A stretch of DNA of 64,000 bases. Source: Cervus elaphus (lineage: Eukaryota > Chordata > Mammalia > Artiodactyla > Cervidae). The DNA is taken from NCBI RefSeq assembly GCF_910594005.1, contig NW_025316736.1, positions 1 to 64,000 on the forward strand, in the 5' to 3' direction. Below are positions 36,169 through 47,827 of the stretch, in pieces (the stretch's first letter is position 1; each line of letters starts with the position of its first letter). The notes under the pieces were generated by a model, which did not search any database, had not been told where the DNA came from, and saw nothing but the letters and a program-made list of their open reading frames with translations. Both the position numbers and the translations under genes were made by a program.

Positions 36169-36451
36169 GCTTCTGGTCTCTTTTTTTTTTTTTTTTTGCT
36201 CCTCGCATTTTTCACACCTTTTCATGCTCCTGGTCTTTTTTTTTTTTTTTTGCTCCTCGCATTTTTCACACCTTTTCATGCTCCTGGTCTTTCTTTTTTT
36301 TTTTTGCTCCTCGCATTTTTCACACCTTTTCATGCTCCTGGTCTTTCTTTTTTTTTTTTTGCTCCTCGCATTTTTCACACCTTTTCATGTTCCTGGTCTT
36401 TTTTTTTTTTTTTTTTTTTTTTTGCTCCTCGCATTTTTCACACGTTTTCAT
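36169..36451 (+). repeat. HOR-B cassette, 283 bp
   Basis: Standard order; cacacg module at 36424. It is entered from a caaacc module after a shortened HOR-A piece. Confidence 0.86.
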
Positions 36452-36880
36452 GCTCCTGGTCTTTCTTTTTTTTTTTTTGCTCCTCGCATTTTTCACACCT
36501 TTTCATGCTCCTGGTCTTTCTTTCTTTTTTTTTTTTTTGCTCCTCGCATTTTTCACACCTTTTCATGCTCCTCGCATTTTTCACACCTCTTCATGCTCCT
36601 CGCATTTTTCACAACTTTTCATGCTCGTCGCATTTTTCACACCTTTTCATGCTCCTGGTCTTTCTTTTTTTTTTTTTGCTCCTCGCATTTTTCACATCTT
36701 TTCATGCTCCTGGTCTTTTTTTTTTTTTTTGCTCCTCGCATTTTTCACACCTTTTCATGCTCCTGTTCTTTCTTTTTTTTTTTTTCTTTTGCTCCTCGCA
36801 TTTTTCAAACCTTTTCATGCTCCTGGTCTCTTTTCTTTTTTTTTTTTTTTTTGCTCCTCGCATTTTTCACACCTTTTCAT

Positions 36881-37162
36881 GCTTCTGGTCTCTTTTTTTT
36901 TTTTTTTTGCTCCTCGCATTTTTCACACCTTTTCATGCTCCTGGTCTTTTTTTTTTTTTTTTGCTCCTCGCATTTTTCACACCTTTTCATGCTCCTGGTC
37001 TTTCTTTTTTTTTTTTGCTCCTCGCATTTTTCACACCTTTTCATGCTCCTGGTCTTTTTTTTTTTTTTTTTGCTCCTCGCATTTTTTACACCTTTTCTTG
37101 TTCCTGGTTTTTTTTTTTTTTTTTTTTTTTTTTTGCTCCTCGCATTTTTCTCACGTTTTCAT
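36881..37162 (+). repeat. HOR-B cassette, 282 bp, degenerate
   Basis: Contains attttttaca and ttttcttgttcc near 37081-37103, then 27 T (37108-37134). The final module reads tctcacg instead of tcacacg. Confidence 0.8.
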
Positions 37163-38650
37163 GCTCCTGGTCTTTCTTTTTTTTTTTTTGCTCCTCGCAT
37201 TTTTCACACCTTTTCATGCTCCTGGTCTTTCTTTTTTTTTTTTTTTTTTTGCTCCTCGCATTTTTCACACCTTTTCATGCTCCTGGTCTTTCTTTCTTTC
37301 TTTTTTTTTTTTTTTTGCTCCTCGCATTTTTCACACCTTTTCATGCTCCTGGTCTTTTTTTTTTTTTTCTCCTCGCATTTTTCACACCTTTTCATGCTCC
37401 TGGTCTTTTTTTTTTTTTTTTTGCTCCTCGCATTTTTCACACCTTTTCATGCTCCTGGTCTTTTTTTTTTTTTTCCTCGCATTTTTCACACCTTTTCATG
37501 CTCCTGGTCTTTCTTTTTTTTTTTTTGCTCCTCGCATTTTTCACACCTTTTCATGTTCCTGGTCTTTTTTTTTTTTTTTTTTTTTTGCTCCTCGAATTTT
37601 TCACACCTTTTCATGCTCCTCGCATTTTTCACACCTCTTCATGCTCCTCGCATTTTTCACGACTTTTCATGCTCGTCGCATTTTTCACACCTTTTCATGC
37701 TCCTGGTCTTTTTTTTTTCTTTTGCTCCTCGCATTTTTCACACCTTTTCATGCTCCTGGTCTTTCTTTTTTTTTTTTTTGCTCCTCGCATTTTTCACACC
37801 TTTTCATGCTCCTGGTCTTTCTTTCTATTTTTTTTTTTTTGCTCCTCACATTTTTCACACCTTTTCATGCTCCTTGCATTTTTCACACCTTTTCATGCTC
37901 CTCGCATTTTTCACACCTCTTCATGCTCCTGGTCTTTTTTTTTTCTTTTGCTCCTCGCATTTTTCACACCTTTTCATGCTCCTGGTCTTTCTTTTTTTTT
38001 TTTTGCTCCTCGCATTTTTCACACCTTTTCATGCTCCTGGTCTTTTTTTTTTCTTTTGCTCCTCGCATTTTTCACACCTTTTCATGCTCCTGGTCTTTCT
38101 TTTTTTTTTTTTTTTTTTTGCTCCTCGCATTTTTCACACCTTTTCATGCTCCTGGTCTTTTTTTTTTTTTTTTTTTGCTCCTCGAATTTTTCACACCTTT
38201 TCATGCTCCTCGCATTTTTCACACCTCTTCATGCTCCTCGCATTTTTCACAACTTTTCATGCTCGTCGCATTTTTCACACCTTTTCATTCTCCTGGTCTT
38301 TTTTTTTTTTTGCTCCTCGAATTTTTCACATCTTTTCATGCTCCTCGCATTTTTCACACATCTTCATGCTCCTCGCATTTTTCACAACTTTTCATGCTCA
38401 TCGCATTTTTCACCCTTTTTCATGCTCCTGGTCTTTCTTTTTTTTTTTTTGCTCCTCGCATTTTTCACACCTTTTCATGCTCCTGGTCTTTTTTTTTTCT
38501 TTTGCTCCTCGCATTTTTCACACCTTTTCATGCTCCTGGTCTTTCTTTTTTTTTTTTTTTGCTCCTCGCATTTTTCAAACCTTTTCATGCTTCTGGTCTC
38601 TTTTCTTCTTTTTTTTTTTTTTGCTCCTCGCATTTTTCACACCTTTTCAT
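37163..38650 (+). repeat. HOR-A unit bounded by HOR-B cassettes
   Basis: After a T-rich tail with two module starts reduced to cctcgca, a gttcct B module (37555) leads to a gctcctcgaa module (37587) and HOR-A from 37615. HOR-A runs 1,036 bp into the next cassette. A rare gctcatcgca module lies near 38396. The block has close relatives near 44.5-45.8 kb and 59.6-60.9 kb. Confidence 0.78.
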
Positions 38651-38928
38651 GCTTCTGGTCTCTTTTTTTTTTTTTTTTGCTCCTCGCATTTTTCACACCT
38701 TTTCATGCTCCTGGTCTTTTTTTTTTTTTTTTGCTCCTCGCATTTTTCACACCTTTTCATGCTCCTGGTCTTTCTTTTTTTTTTTTGCTCCTCGCATTTT
38801 TCACACCTTTTCATGCTCCTGGTCTTTCTTTTTTTTTTTTTGCTCCTCGCATTTTTCACACCTTTTCATGTTCCTGGTCTTTTTTTTTTTTTTTTTTTTT
38901 GCTCCTCGCATTTTTCACACGTTTTCAT
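38651..38928 (+). repeat. HOR-B cassette, 278 bp (reference)
   Basis: I parsed this copy by module: five B (28, 26, 26, 27 and 31 bp) alternating with five A of 28 bp. The last B is the gttcct type with 21 T (38880-38900); the last A is cacacg (38901-38928). Confidence 0.9.
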
Positions 38929-39299
38929 GCTCCTGGTCTTTCTTTTTTTTTTTTTGCTCCTCGCATTTTTCACACCTTTTCATGCTCCTGGTCTTTTTTT
39001 TTTTTTTGCTCCTCGAATTTTTCACATCTTTTCATGCTCCTCGCATTTTTCACACCTCTTCATGCTCCTCGCATTTTTCACAACTTTTCATGCTCGTCGC
39101 ATTTTTCACACCTTTTCATGCTCCTGGTCTTTCTTTTTTTTTTTTTGCTCCTCGCATTTTTCACACCTTTTCATGCTCCTGGTCTTTCTTTTTTTTTTTT
39201 TTTTTTTTTGCTCCTCGCATTTTTCAAACCTTTTCATGCTCCTGGTCTCTTTTCTTTTTTTTTTTTTTTTTGCTCCTCGCATTTTTCACACCTTTTCAT

Positions 39300-39578
39300 G
39301 CTTCTGGTCTCTTTTTTTTTTTTTTTTGCTCCTCGCATTTTTCACACCTTTTCATGCTCCTGGTCTTTTTTTTTTTTTTTTGCTCCTCGCATTTTTCACA
39401 CCTTTTCATGCTCCTGGTCTTTCTTTTTTTTTTTTGCTCCTCGCATTTTTCACACCTTTTCATGCTCCTGGTCTTTCTTTTTTTTTTTTTGCTCCTCGCA
39501 TTTTTCACACCTTTTCATGTTCCTGGTCTTTTTTTTTTTTTTTTTTTTTTGCTCCTCGCATTTTTCACACGTTTTCAT
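39300..39578 (+). repeat. HOR-B cassette, 279 bp
   Basis: T tract of 22 (39529-39550). It lies only 651 bp after the previous cassette, the closest spacing of two complete cassettes in this domain. Confidence 0.86.
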
Positions 39579-40540
39579 GCTCCTGGTCTTTCTTTTTTTT
39601 TTTTTGCTCCTCGCATTTTTCACACCTTTTCATGCTCCTGGTCTTCCTTTCTTTTTTTTTTTTTTGCTCCTCGCATTTTTCACACCTTTTCATGCTCCTG
39701 GTCTTTCTTTCTATTTTTTTTTTTTTTGCTCCTCACATTTTTCACACCTTTTCATGCTCCTTGCATTTTTCACACCTTTTCATGCTCCTCGCATTTTTCA
39801 CACCTCTTCATGCTCCTCGCATTTTTCACAACTTTTCATGCTCGTCGCATTTTTCACACCTTTTCATGCTCCTGGTCTTTCTTTTTTTTTTTTTGCTCCT
39901 CGCATTTTTCACACCTTTTCATGCTCCTGGTCTTTTTTTTTTCTTTTGCTCCTCGCATTTTTCACACCTTTTCATGCTCCTGGTCTTTCTTTTTTTTTTT
40001 TTTTTTTTTTGCTCCTCGCATTTTTCACACCTTTTTATGCTCCTGGTCTTTTTTTTTTTTTTTTTTGCTCCTCGAATTTTTCACACCTTTTCATGCTCCT
40101 CGCATTTTTCACACCTCTTCATGCTCCTCGCATTTTTCACAACTTTTCATGCTCGTCGCATTTTTCACACCTTTTCATGCTCCTGGTCTTTTTTTTTTTT
40201 TTGCTCCTCGAATTTTTCACATCTTTTCATGCTCCTCGCATTTTTCACACATCTTCATGCTCCTCGCATTTTTCACAACTTTTCATGCTCGTCGCATTTT
40301 TCACCCCTTTTCATGCTCCTGGTCTTTCTTTTTTTTTTTTTGCTCCTCGCATTTTTCACACCTTTTCATGCTCCTGGTCTTTTTTTTTTCTTTTGCTCCT
40401 CGCATTTTTCACACCTTTTCATGCTCCTGGTCTTTCTTTTTTTTTTTTTTTGCTCCTCGCATTTTTCAAACCTTTTCATGCTTCTGGTCTCTTTTCTTCT
40501 TTTTTTTTTTTTTGCTCCTCGCATTTTTCACACCTTTTCA

Positions 40541-40712
40541 TGCTCCTGGTCTTTCTTTTTTTTTTTTGCTCCTCGCATTTTTCACACCTTTTCATGCTCC
40601 TGGTCTTTCTTTTTTTTTTTTTGCTCCTCGCATTTTTCACACCTTTTCATGTTCCTGGTCTTTTTTTTTTTTTTTTTTTTTTTTGCTCCTCGCATTTTTC
40701 ACACGTTTTCAT
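40541..40712 (+). repeat. HOR-B cassette, 5' truncated
   Basis: The gcttct module and the first plain-T B module are missing. The gttcct B and cacacg module (40685-40712) remain. Confidence 0.78.
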
Positions 40713-41143
40713 GCTCCTGGTCTTTCTTTTTTTTTTTTTGCTCCTCGCATTTTTCACACCTTTTCATGCTCCTGGTCTTTCTTTCTTTTTTTTTTTTTTG
40801 CTCCTCGCATTTTTCACACCTTTTCATGCTCCTCGCATTTTTCACACCTCTTCATGCTCCTCGCATTTTTCACAACTTTTCATGCTCGTCGCATTTTTCA
40901 CACCTTTTCATGCTCCTGGTCTTTCTTTTTTTTTTTTTGCTCCTCGCATTTTTCACACCTTTTCATGCTCCTGGTCTTTTTTTTTTCTTTTGCTCCTCGC
41001 TTTTTTCACACCTTTTCATGCTCCTGTTCTTTCTTTTTTTTTTTTTTTTTTTTGCTCCTCGCATTTTTCAAACCTTTTCATGCTCCTGGTCTCTTTTCTT
41101 TTTTTTTTTTTTTTTGCTCCTCGCATTTTTCACACCTTTTCAT

Positions 41144-41477
41144 GCTTCTGGTCTCTTTTTTTTTTTTTTTTGCTCCTCGCATTTTTCACACCTTTTCATG
41201 CTCCTGGTCTTTTTTTTTTTTTTTTGCTCCTCGCATTTTTCACACCTTTTCATGCTCCTGGTCTTTCTTTTTTTTTTTTGCTCCTCGCATTTTTCACACC
41301 TTTTCATGCTCCTGGTCTTTCTTTTTTTTTTTTGCTCCTCGCATTTTTCACACCTTTTCATGCTCCTGGTCTTTCTTTTTTTTTTTTTGCTCCTCGCATT
41401 TTTCACACCTTTTCATGTTCCTGGTCTTTTTTTTTTTTTTTTTTTTTTTGCTCCTCGCATTTTTCACACGTTTTCAT
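41144..41477 (+). repeat. HOR-B cassette with one extra AB dimer, 334 bp
   Basis: About 54 bp longer than the reference because the central ctttc-type dimer occurs three times instead of twice. Confidence 0.86.
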
Positions 41478-41893
41478 GCTCCTGGTCTTTCTTTTTTTTT
41501 TTTTGCTCCTCGCATTTTTCACACCTTTTCATGCTCCTGGTCTTTTTTTTTTTTTTGCTCCTCGAATTTTTCACATCTTTTCATGCTCCTCGCATTTTTC
41601 ACACCTCTTCATGCTCCTCGCATTTTTCACAACTTTTCATGCTCGTCGCATTTTTCACACCTTTTCATGCTCCTGGTCTTTCTTTTTTTTTTTTTGCTCC
41701 TCGCATTTTTCACATCTTTTCATGCTCCTGGTCTTTTTTTTTTCTTTTGCTCCTCGCATTTTTCACACCTTTTCATGCTCCTGGTCTTTCTTTTTTTTTT
41801 TTTGCTCCTCGCATTTTTCAAACCTTTTCATGCTCCTGGTCTCTTTTCTTTTTTTTTTTTTTTTTGCTCCTCGCATTTTTCACACCTTTTCAT

Positions 41894-42172
41894 GCTTCTG
41901 GTCTCTTTTTTTTTTTTTTTTGCTCCTCGCATTTTTCACACCTTTTCATGCTCCTGGTCTTTTTTTTTTTTTTTTGCTCCTCGCATTTTTCACACCTTTT
42001 CATGCTCCTGGTCTTTCTTTTTTTTTTTTGCTCCTCGCATTTTTCACACCTTTTCATGCTCCTGGTCTTTCTTTTTTTTTTTTTGCTCCTCGCATTTTTC
42101 ACACCTTTTCATGTTCCTGGTCTTTTTTTTTTTTTTTTTTTTTTGCTCCTCGCATTTTTCACACGTTTTCAT
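41894..42172 (+). repeat. HOR-B cassette, 279 bp
   Basis: T tract of 22 (42123-42144), cacacg module at 42145, followed by a cttcctttc-type B near 42239 as after the cassette at 39300. Confidence 0.86.
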
Positions 42173-43131
42173 GCTCCTGGTCTTTCTTTTTTTTTTTTTG
42201 CTCCTCGCATTTTTCACACCTTTTCATGCTCCTGGTCTTCCTTTCTTTTTTTTTTTTTTGCTCCTCGCATTTTTCACACCTTTTCATGCTCCTGGTCTTT
42301 CTTTCTATTTTTTTTTTTTTGCTCCTCACATTTTTCACACCTTTTCATGCTCCTTGCATTTTTCACACCTTTTCATGCTCCTCGCATTTTTCACACCTCT
42401 TCATGCTCCTGGTCTTTTTTTTTTCTTTTGCTCCTCGCATTTTTCACACCTTTTCATGCTCCTGGTCTTTCTTTTTTTTTTTTTGCTCCTCGCATTTTTC
42501 ACATCTTTTCATGCTCCTGGTCTTTTTTTTTTTCTTTTGCTCCTCGCATTTTTCACACCTTTTCATGCTCCTGGTCTTTCTTTTTTTTTTTTTTTTTTTT
42601 GCTCCTCGCATTTTTCACACCTTTTTATGCTCCTGGTCTTTTTTTTTTTTTTTTTTGCTCCTCGAATTTTTCACACCTTTTCATGCTCCTCGCATTTTTC
42701 ACACCTCTTCATGCTCCTCGCATTTTTCACAACTTTTCATGCTCGTCGCATTTTTCACACCTTTTCATGCTCCTGGTCTTTTTTTTTTTTTTGCTCCTCG
42801 AATTTTTCACATCTTTTCATGCTCCTCGCATTTTTCACACATCTTCATGCTCCTCGCATTTTTCACAACTTTTCATGCTCGTCGCATTTTTCACCCCTTT
42901 TCATGCTCCTGGTCTTTCTTTTTTTTTTTTTGCTCCTCGCATTTTTCCCCCCTTTTCATCCTCCTGGTCTTTTTTTTTTCTTTTGCTCCTCGCATTTTTC
43001 ACACCTTTTCATGCTCCTGGTCTTTCTTTTTTTTTTTTTTTGCTCCTCGCATTTTTCAAACCTTTTCATGCTTCTGGTCTCTTTTCTTCTTTTTTTTTTT
43101 TTTGCTCCTCGCATTTTTCACACCTTTTCAT

Positions 43132-43412
43132 GCTTCTGGTCTCTTTTTTTTTTTTTTTTGCTCCTCGCATTTTTCACACCTTTTCATGCTCCTGGTCTTT
43201 TTTTTTTTTTTTTGCTCCTCGCATTTTTCACACCTTTTCATGCTCCTGGTCTTTCTTTTTTTTTTTTGCTCCTCGCATTTTTCACACCTTTTCATGCTCC
43301 TGGTCTTTCTTTTTTTTTTTTTGCTCCTCGCATTTTTCACACCTTTTCATGTTCCTGGTCTTTTTTTTTTTTTTTTTTTTTTTTGCTCCTCGCATTTTTC
43401 ACACGTTTTCAT
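43132..43412 (+). repeat. HOR-B cassette, 281 bp
   Basis: Standard order with the cacacg module at 43385. Confidence 0.86.
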
Positions 43413-43842
43413 GCTCCTGGTCTTTCTTTTTTTTTTTTTGCTCCTCGCATTTTTCACACCTTTTCATGCTCCTGGTCTTTCTTTCTTTTTTTTTTTTTTG
43501 CTCCTCGCATTTTTCACACCTTTTCATGCTCCTCGCATTTTTCACACCTCTTCATGCTCCTCGCATTTTTCACAACTTTTCATGCTCGTCGCATTTTTCA
43601 CACCTTTTCATGCTCCTGGTCTTTCTTTTTTTTTTTTTGCTCCTCGCATTTTTCACATCTTTTCATGCTCCTGGTCTTTTTTTTTTCTTTTGCTCCTCGC
43701 ATTTTTCACACCTTTTCATGCTCCTGTTCTTTCTTTTTTTTTTTTTTTTTTTGCTCCTCGCATTTTTCAAACCTTTTCATGCTCCTGGTCTCTTTTCTTT
43801 TTTTTTTTTTTTTTGCTCCTCGCATTTTTCACACCTTTTCAT

Positions 43843-44096
43843 GCTTCTGGTCTCTTTTTTTTTTTTTTTTGCTCCTCGCATTTTTCACACCTTTTCATGC
43901 TCCTGGTCTTTTTTTTTTTTTTTTGCTCCTCGCATTTTTCACACCTTTTCATGCTCCTGGTCTTTCTTTTTTTTTTTTGCTCCTCGCATTTTTCACACCT
44001 TTTCATGCTCCTGGTCTTTCTTTTTTTTTTTTTGTTCCTCGCATTTTTCACACCTTTTCATGTTCCCCGTTTTTTTTTTTTTTTTTTTTTTTTTTT
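43843..44096 (+). repeat. HOR-B cassette, damaged end
   Basis: A module start reads gttcctcgca near 44034. The gttcct B reads gttccccg and continues into 27 T (44070-44096). The next A module is plain. Confidence 0.8.
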
Positions 44097-44241
44097 GCTC
44101 CTCGCATTTTTCACACCTTTTCATGCTCCTGGTCTTTCTTTTTTTTTTTTTGCTCCTCGCATTTTTCAAACCTTTTCATGCTCCTGGTCTCTTTTCTTTT
44201 TTTTTTTTTTTTTGCTCCTCGCATTTTTCACACCTTTTCAT

Positions 44242-44522
44242 GCTTCTGGTCTCTTTTTTTTTTTTTTTTGCTCCTCGCATTTTTCACACCTTTTCATGCT
44301 CCTGGTCTTTTTTTTTTTTTTTTGCTCCTCGCATTTTTCACACCTTTTCATGCTCCTGGTCTTTCTTTTTTTTTTTTGCTCCTCGCATTTTTCACACCTT
44401 TTCATGCTCCTGGTCTTTCTTTTTTTTTTTTTGCTCCTCGCATTTTTCACACCTTTTCATGTTCCTGGTTTTTTTTTTTTTTTTTTTTTTTTTTGCTCCT
44501 CGCATTTTTCACACGTTTTCAT
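44242..44522 (+). repeat. HOR-B cassette, 281 bp
   Basis: The C after ggt is missing and the T tract is 26 long (44469-44494); cacacg module at 44495. Confidence 0.86.
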
Positions 44523-46599
44523 GCTCCTGGTCTTTCTTTTTTTTTTTTTGCTCCTCGCATTTTTCACACCTTTTCATGCTCCTGGTCTTTCTTTTTTTTT
44601 TTTTTTTTTTGCTCCTCGCATTTTTCACACCTTTTCATGCTCCTGGTCTTTCTTTCTTTCTTTTTTTTTTTTTTTTGCTCCTCGCATTTTTCACACCTTT
44701 TCATGCTCCTGGTCTTTTTTTTTTTTTTCTCCTCGCATTTTTCACACCTTTTCATGCTCCTGGTCTTTTTTTTTTTTTTTTTGCTCCTCGCATTTTTCAC
44801 ACCTTTTCATGCTCCTGGTCTTTTTTTTTTTTTTTCCTCGCATTTTTCACACCTTTTCATGCTCCTGGTCTTTCTTTTTTTTTTTTTGCTCCTCGCATTT
44901 TTCACACCTTTTCATGTTCCTGGTCTTTTTTTTTTTTTTTTTTTTTGCTCCTCGAATTTTTCACACCTTTTCATGCTCCTCGCATTTTTCACACCTCTTC
45001 ATGCTCCTCGCATTTTTCACGACTTTTCATGCTCGTCGCATTTTTCACACCTTTTCATGCTCCTGGTCTTTTTTTTTTCTTTTGCTCCTCGCATTTTTCA
45101 CACCTTTTCATGCTCCTGGTCTTTCTTTTTTTTTTTTTTGCTCCTCGCATTTTTCACACCTTTTCATGCTCCTGGTCTTTCTTTCTATTTTTTTTTTTTT
45201 GCTCCTCACATTTTTCACACCTTTTCATGCTCCTTGCATTTTTCACACCTTTTCATGCTCCTCGCATTTTTCACACCTCTTCATGCTCCTGGTCTTTTTT
45301 TTTTCTTTTGCTCCTCGCATTTTTCACACCTTTTCATGCTCCTGGTCTTTCTTTTTTTTTTTTTTGCTCCTCGCATTTTTCACACCTTTTCATGCTCCTG
45401 GTCTTTTTTTTTTCTTTTGCTCCTCGCATTTTTCACACCTTTTCATGCTCCTGGTCTTTCTTTTTTTTTTTTTTGCTCCTCGCATTTTTCACACCTTTTC
45501 ATGCTCCTGGTCTTTTTTTTTTTTTTTTTTTGCTCCTCGAATTTTTCACACCTTTTCATGCTCCTCGCATTTTTCACACCTCTTCATGCTCCTCGCATTT
45601 TTCACAACTTTTCATGCTCGTCGCATTTTTCACACCTTTTCATGCTCCTGGTCTTTTTTTTTTTTTTGCTCCTCGAATTTTTCACATCTTTTCATGCTCC
45701 TCGCATTTTTCACACATCTTCATGCTCCTCGCATTTTTCACAACTTTTCATGCTCATCGCATTTTTCACCCCTTTTCATGCTCCTGGTCTTTCTTTTTTT
45801 TTTTTTGCTCCTCGCTTTTTTCACACCTTTTCATGCTTCTGGTCTCTTTTTTTTTTTTTTTTGCTCCTCGCATTTTTCACACCTTTTCATGCTCCTGGTC
45901 TTTTTTTTTTTTTTTTGCTCCTCGCATTTTTCACACCTTTTCATGCTCCTGGTCTTTCTTTTTTTTTTTTGCTCCTCGCATTTTTCACACCTTTTCATGC
46001 TCCTGGTCTTTCTTTTTTTTTTTTTGCTCCTCGCATTTTTCACCCCTTTTCATTTTCCTGGTCTTTTTTTTTTTTTTTTTTTTTTTTGCTGCTCGCATTT
46101 TTCACACCTTTTCATGCTCCTGGTCTTTCTTTTTTTTTTTTTGCTCCTCGCATTTTTCACACCTTTTCATGCTCCTGGTCTTCCTTTCTTTTTTTTTTTT
46201 TTGCTCCTCGCATTTTTCACACCTTTTCATGCTCCTGGTCTTTTTTTTTTTTTTGCTCCTCGAATTTTTCACATCTTTTCATGCTCCTCGCATTTTTCAC
46301 ACCTCTTCATGCTCCTCGCATTTTTCACAACTTTTCATGCTCGTCGCATTTTTCACACCTTTTCATGCTCCTGGTCTTTCTTTTTTTTTTTTTGCTCCTC
46401 GCATTTTTCACATCTTTTCATGCTCCTGGTCTTTTTTTTTTCTTTTGCTCCTCGCATTTTTCACACCTTTTCATGCTCCTGGTCTTTCTTTTTTTTTTTT
46501 TTTTTTTTTGCTCCTCGCATTTTTCAAACCTTTTCATGCTCCTGGTCTCTTTTCTTTTTTTTTTTTTTTTTGCTCCTCGCATTTTTCACACCTTTTCAT
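44523..46599 (+). repeat. Relative of 37.2-38.7 kb followed by partial HOR-B
   Basis: Repeats the landmark order of 37.2-38.6 kb with a shift of about 7.36 kb, including the rare gctcatcgca module near 45753. HOR-A starts at 44975 but is about 176 bp short where it meets the gcttct module at 45835, next to a module reading gctcctcgctttt. A cassette remnant (45835-46087) ends in the unusual starts ttttcctgg and gctgctcgca. Confidence 0.75.
45835..46087 (+). repeat. HOR-B cassette remnant
   Basis: The closing B starts ttttcctgg instead of gttcctgg (near 46053), and the following module starts gctgctcgca with plain cacacc. Confidence 0.75.
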
Positions 46600-47309
46600 G
46601 CTTCTGGTCTCTTTTTTTTTTTTTTTTGCTCCTCGCATTTTTCACACCTTTTCATGCTCCTGGTCTTTTTTTTTTTTTTTTTGCTCCTCGCATTTTTCAC
46701 ACCTTTACATGCTCCTGGTCTTTCTTTTTTTTTTTTGCTCCTCGCATTTTTCACACCTTTTCATGCTCCTGGTCTTTCTTTTTTTTTTTTTGCTCCTCGC
46801 ATTTTTCACACCTTTTCATGCTCCTGGTCTTTCTTTTTTTTTTTTTTGCTCCCCGCATTTTTCACACCTTTTCATGCTCCTGGTCTTTCTTTTTTTTTTC
46901 TTTTTTTTGCTCCTCGAATTTTTCACATCTTTTCATGCTCCTCGCATTTTTCACACCTCTTCATGCTCCTCGCATTTTTCACAACTTTTCATGCTCGTCG
47001 CATTTTTCACACCTTTTCATGCTTCTGGTCTTTCTTTTTTTTTTTTTTGCTCCTCGCGTTTTTCACACCTTTTCATGCTCCTGGTCTTTTTTTTTTTCTT
47101 TTGCTCCTCGCATTTTTCACACCTTTTCATGCTCCTGGTCTTTCTTTTTTTTTATTTTTGCTCCTCGCATTTTTCACACCTTTTCATGCTCCTGGTCTTT
47201 CTTTCTTTCTTTTTTTTTCTTTTTTGCTCCTCGCATTTTTCACACCTTTTCATGCTCCTTGCATTTTTCACAACTTTTCATGCTCCTCGCATTTTTCACA
47301 CCTTTTCAT

Positions 47310-47337
47310 GCTGATTGCATTTTTCACACTTTTTCAT
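47310..47337 (+). repeat. GATT module without a TAG partner
   Basis: Followed by cacactttttcat (C to T) and 375 bp later by a second, paired GATT module. Confidence 0.92.
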
Positions 47338-47684
47338 GCTCCTGGTCTTTCTTTTTTTTTTTTTGCTCCTCGCATTTTTCACACCTTTTCATGCTCCTGG
47401 TCTTCCTTTTTTTTTTTTTGCTCCTCGCATTTTTCACACCTTTTCATGCTCCTGGTCTTTCTTTTTTTTTTTTTGCTCCTCGCATTTTTCACACCTTTTC
47501 ATGCTCCTGGTCTTTCTTTTTTTTTTTTTTTTTTGCTCCTCGAATTTTTCACACCTTTTCATGCTCCTGGTCTTTCTTTCTTTCTTTTTTTTTCTTTTTT
47601 GCTCCTCGCATTTTTCACACCTTTTCATGCTCCTTGCATTTTTCACAACTTTTCATGCTCCTCGCATTTTTCACACCTTTTCAT

Positions 47685-47827
47685 GCTGATTGCATTTTTC
47701 ACACCTTTTCATGCTCCTGGTCTTTCTTTTTTTTTTTTTGCTCCTCGAATTTTTCACACCTTTTCATGCTCCTGGTCTTTTTTTTTTTTTTTTTTTTTTG
47801 CTCCTAGAATTTTTCACACCTTTTCAT
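47685..47827 (+). repeat. Paired GATT/TAG anchor, 143 bp
   Basis: GATT at 47685, TAG at 47800; opens the first right-hand HOR-A unit. Confidence 0.93.

Larger units (their letters stand above)
34542..37162 (+). repeat. HOR-B-rich block with a local tandem duplication
   Basis: Three cassettes (34542-34820, 36169-36451, 36881-37162) flank HOR-A fragments. The fragments include an approximately 445-bp tandem duplication (about 35120-36065) marked by the rare gctcggcgca module. A cttcctttc-type B occurs near 34887 and a gctcctgttc-type B near 35666 and 36760. Confidence 0.75.
38651..44522 (+). repeat. Core of the HOR-B domain
   Basis: Eight cassettes or cassette remnants in under 6 kb, separated by short HOR-A pieces. 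About 39.3-40.5 kb and 41.9-43.1 kb are related copies; both contain the rare ctttttatgc module (near 40031 and 42621). No TAG or GATT anchor. Private oddities: atcctcctgg near 42959, gttcctcgca near 44034 and gttccccg near 44063. Confidence 0.78.

Noticed and set aside
21192..47807. Giant forward open reading frame (and similar ones from 13, 125, 6022, 9702, 26042 and 29896)
   Set aside because: The repeat consensus lacks stop triplets in all forward frames, several frames are open over the same DNA, and T-tract changes shift frame freely. The products would be low-complexity Phe/Leu/Ser-rich strings with no recognisable domain.
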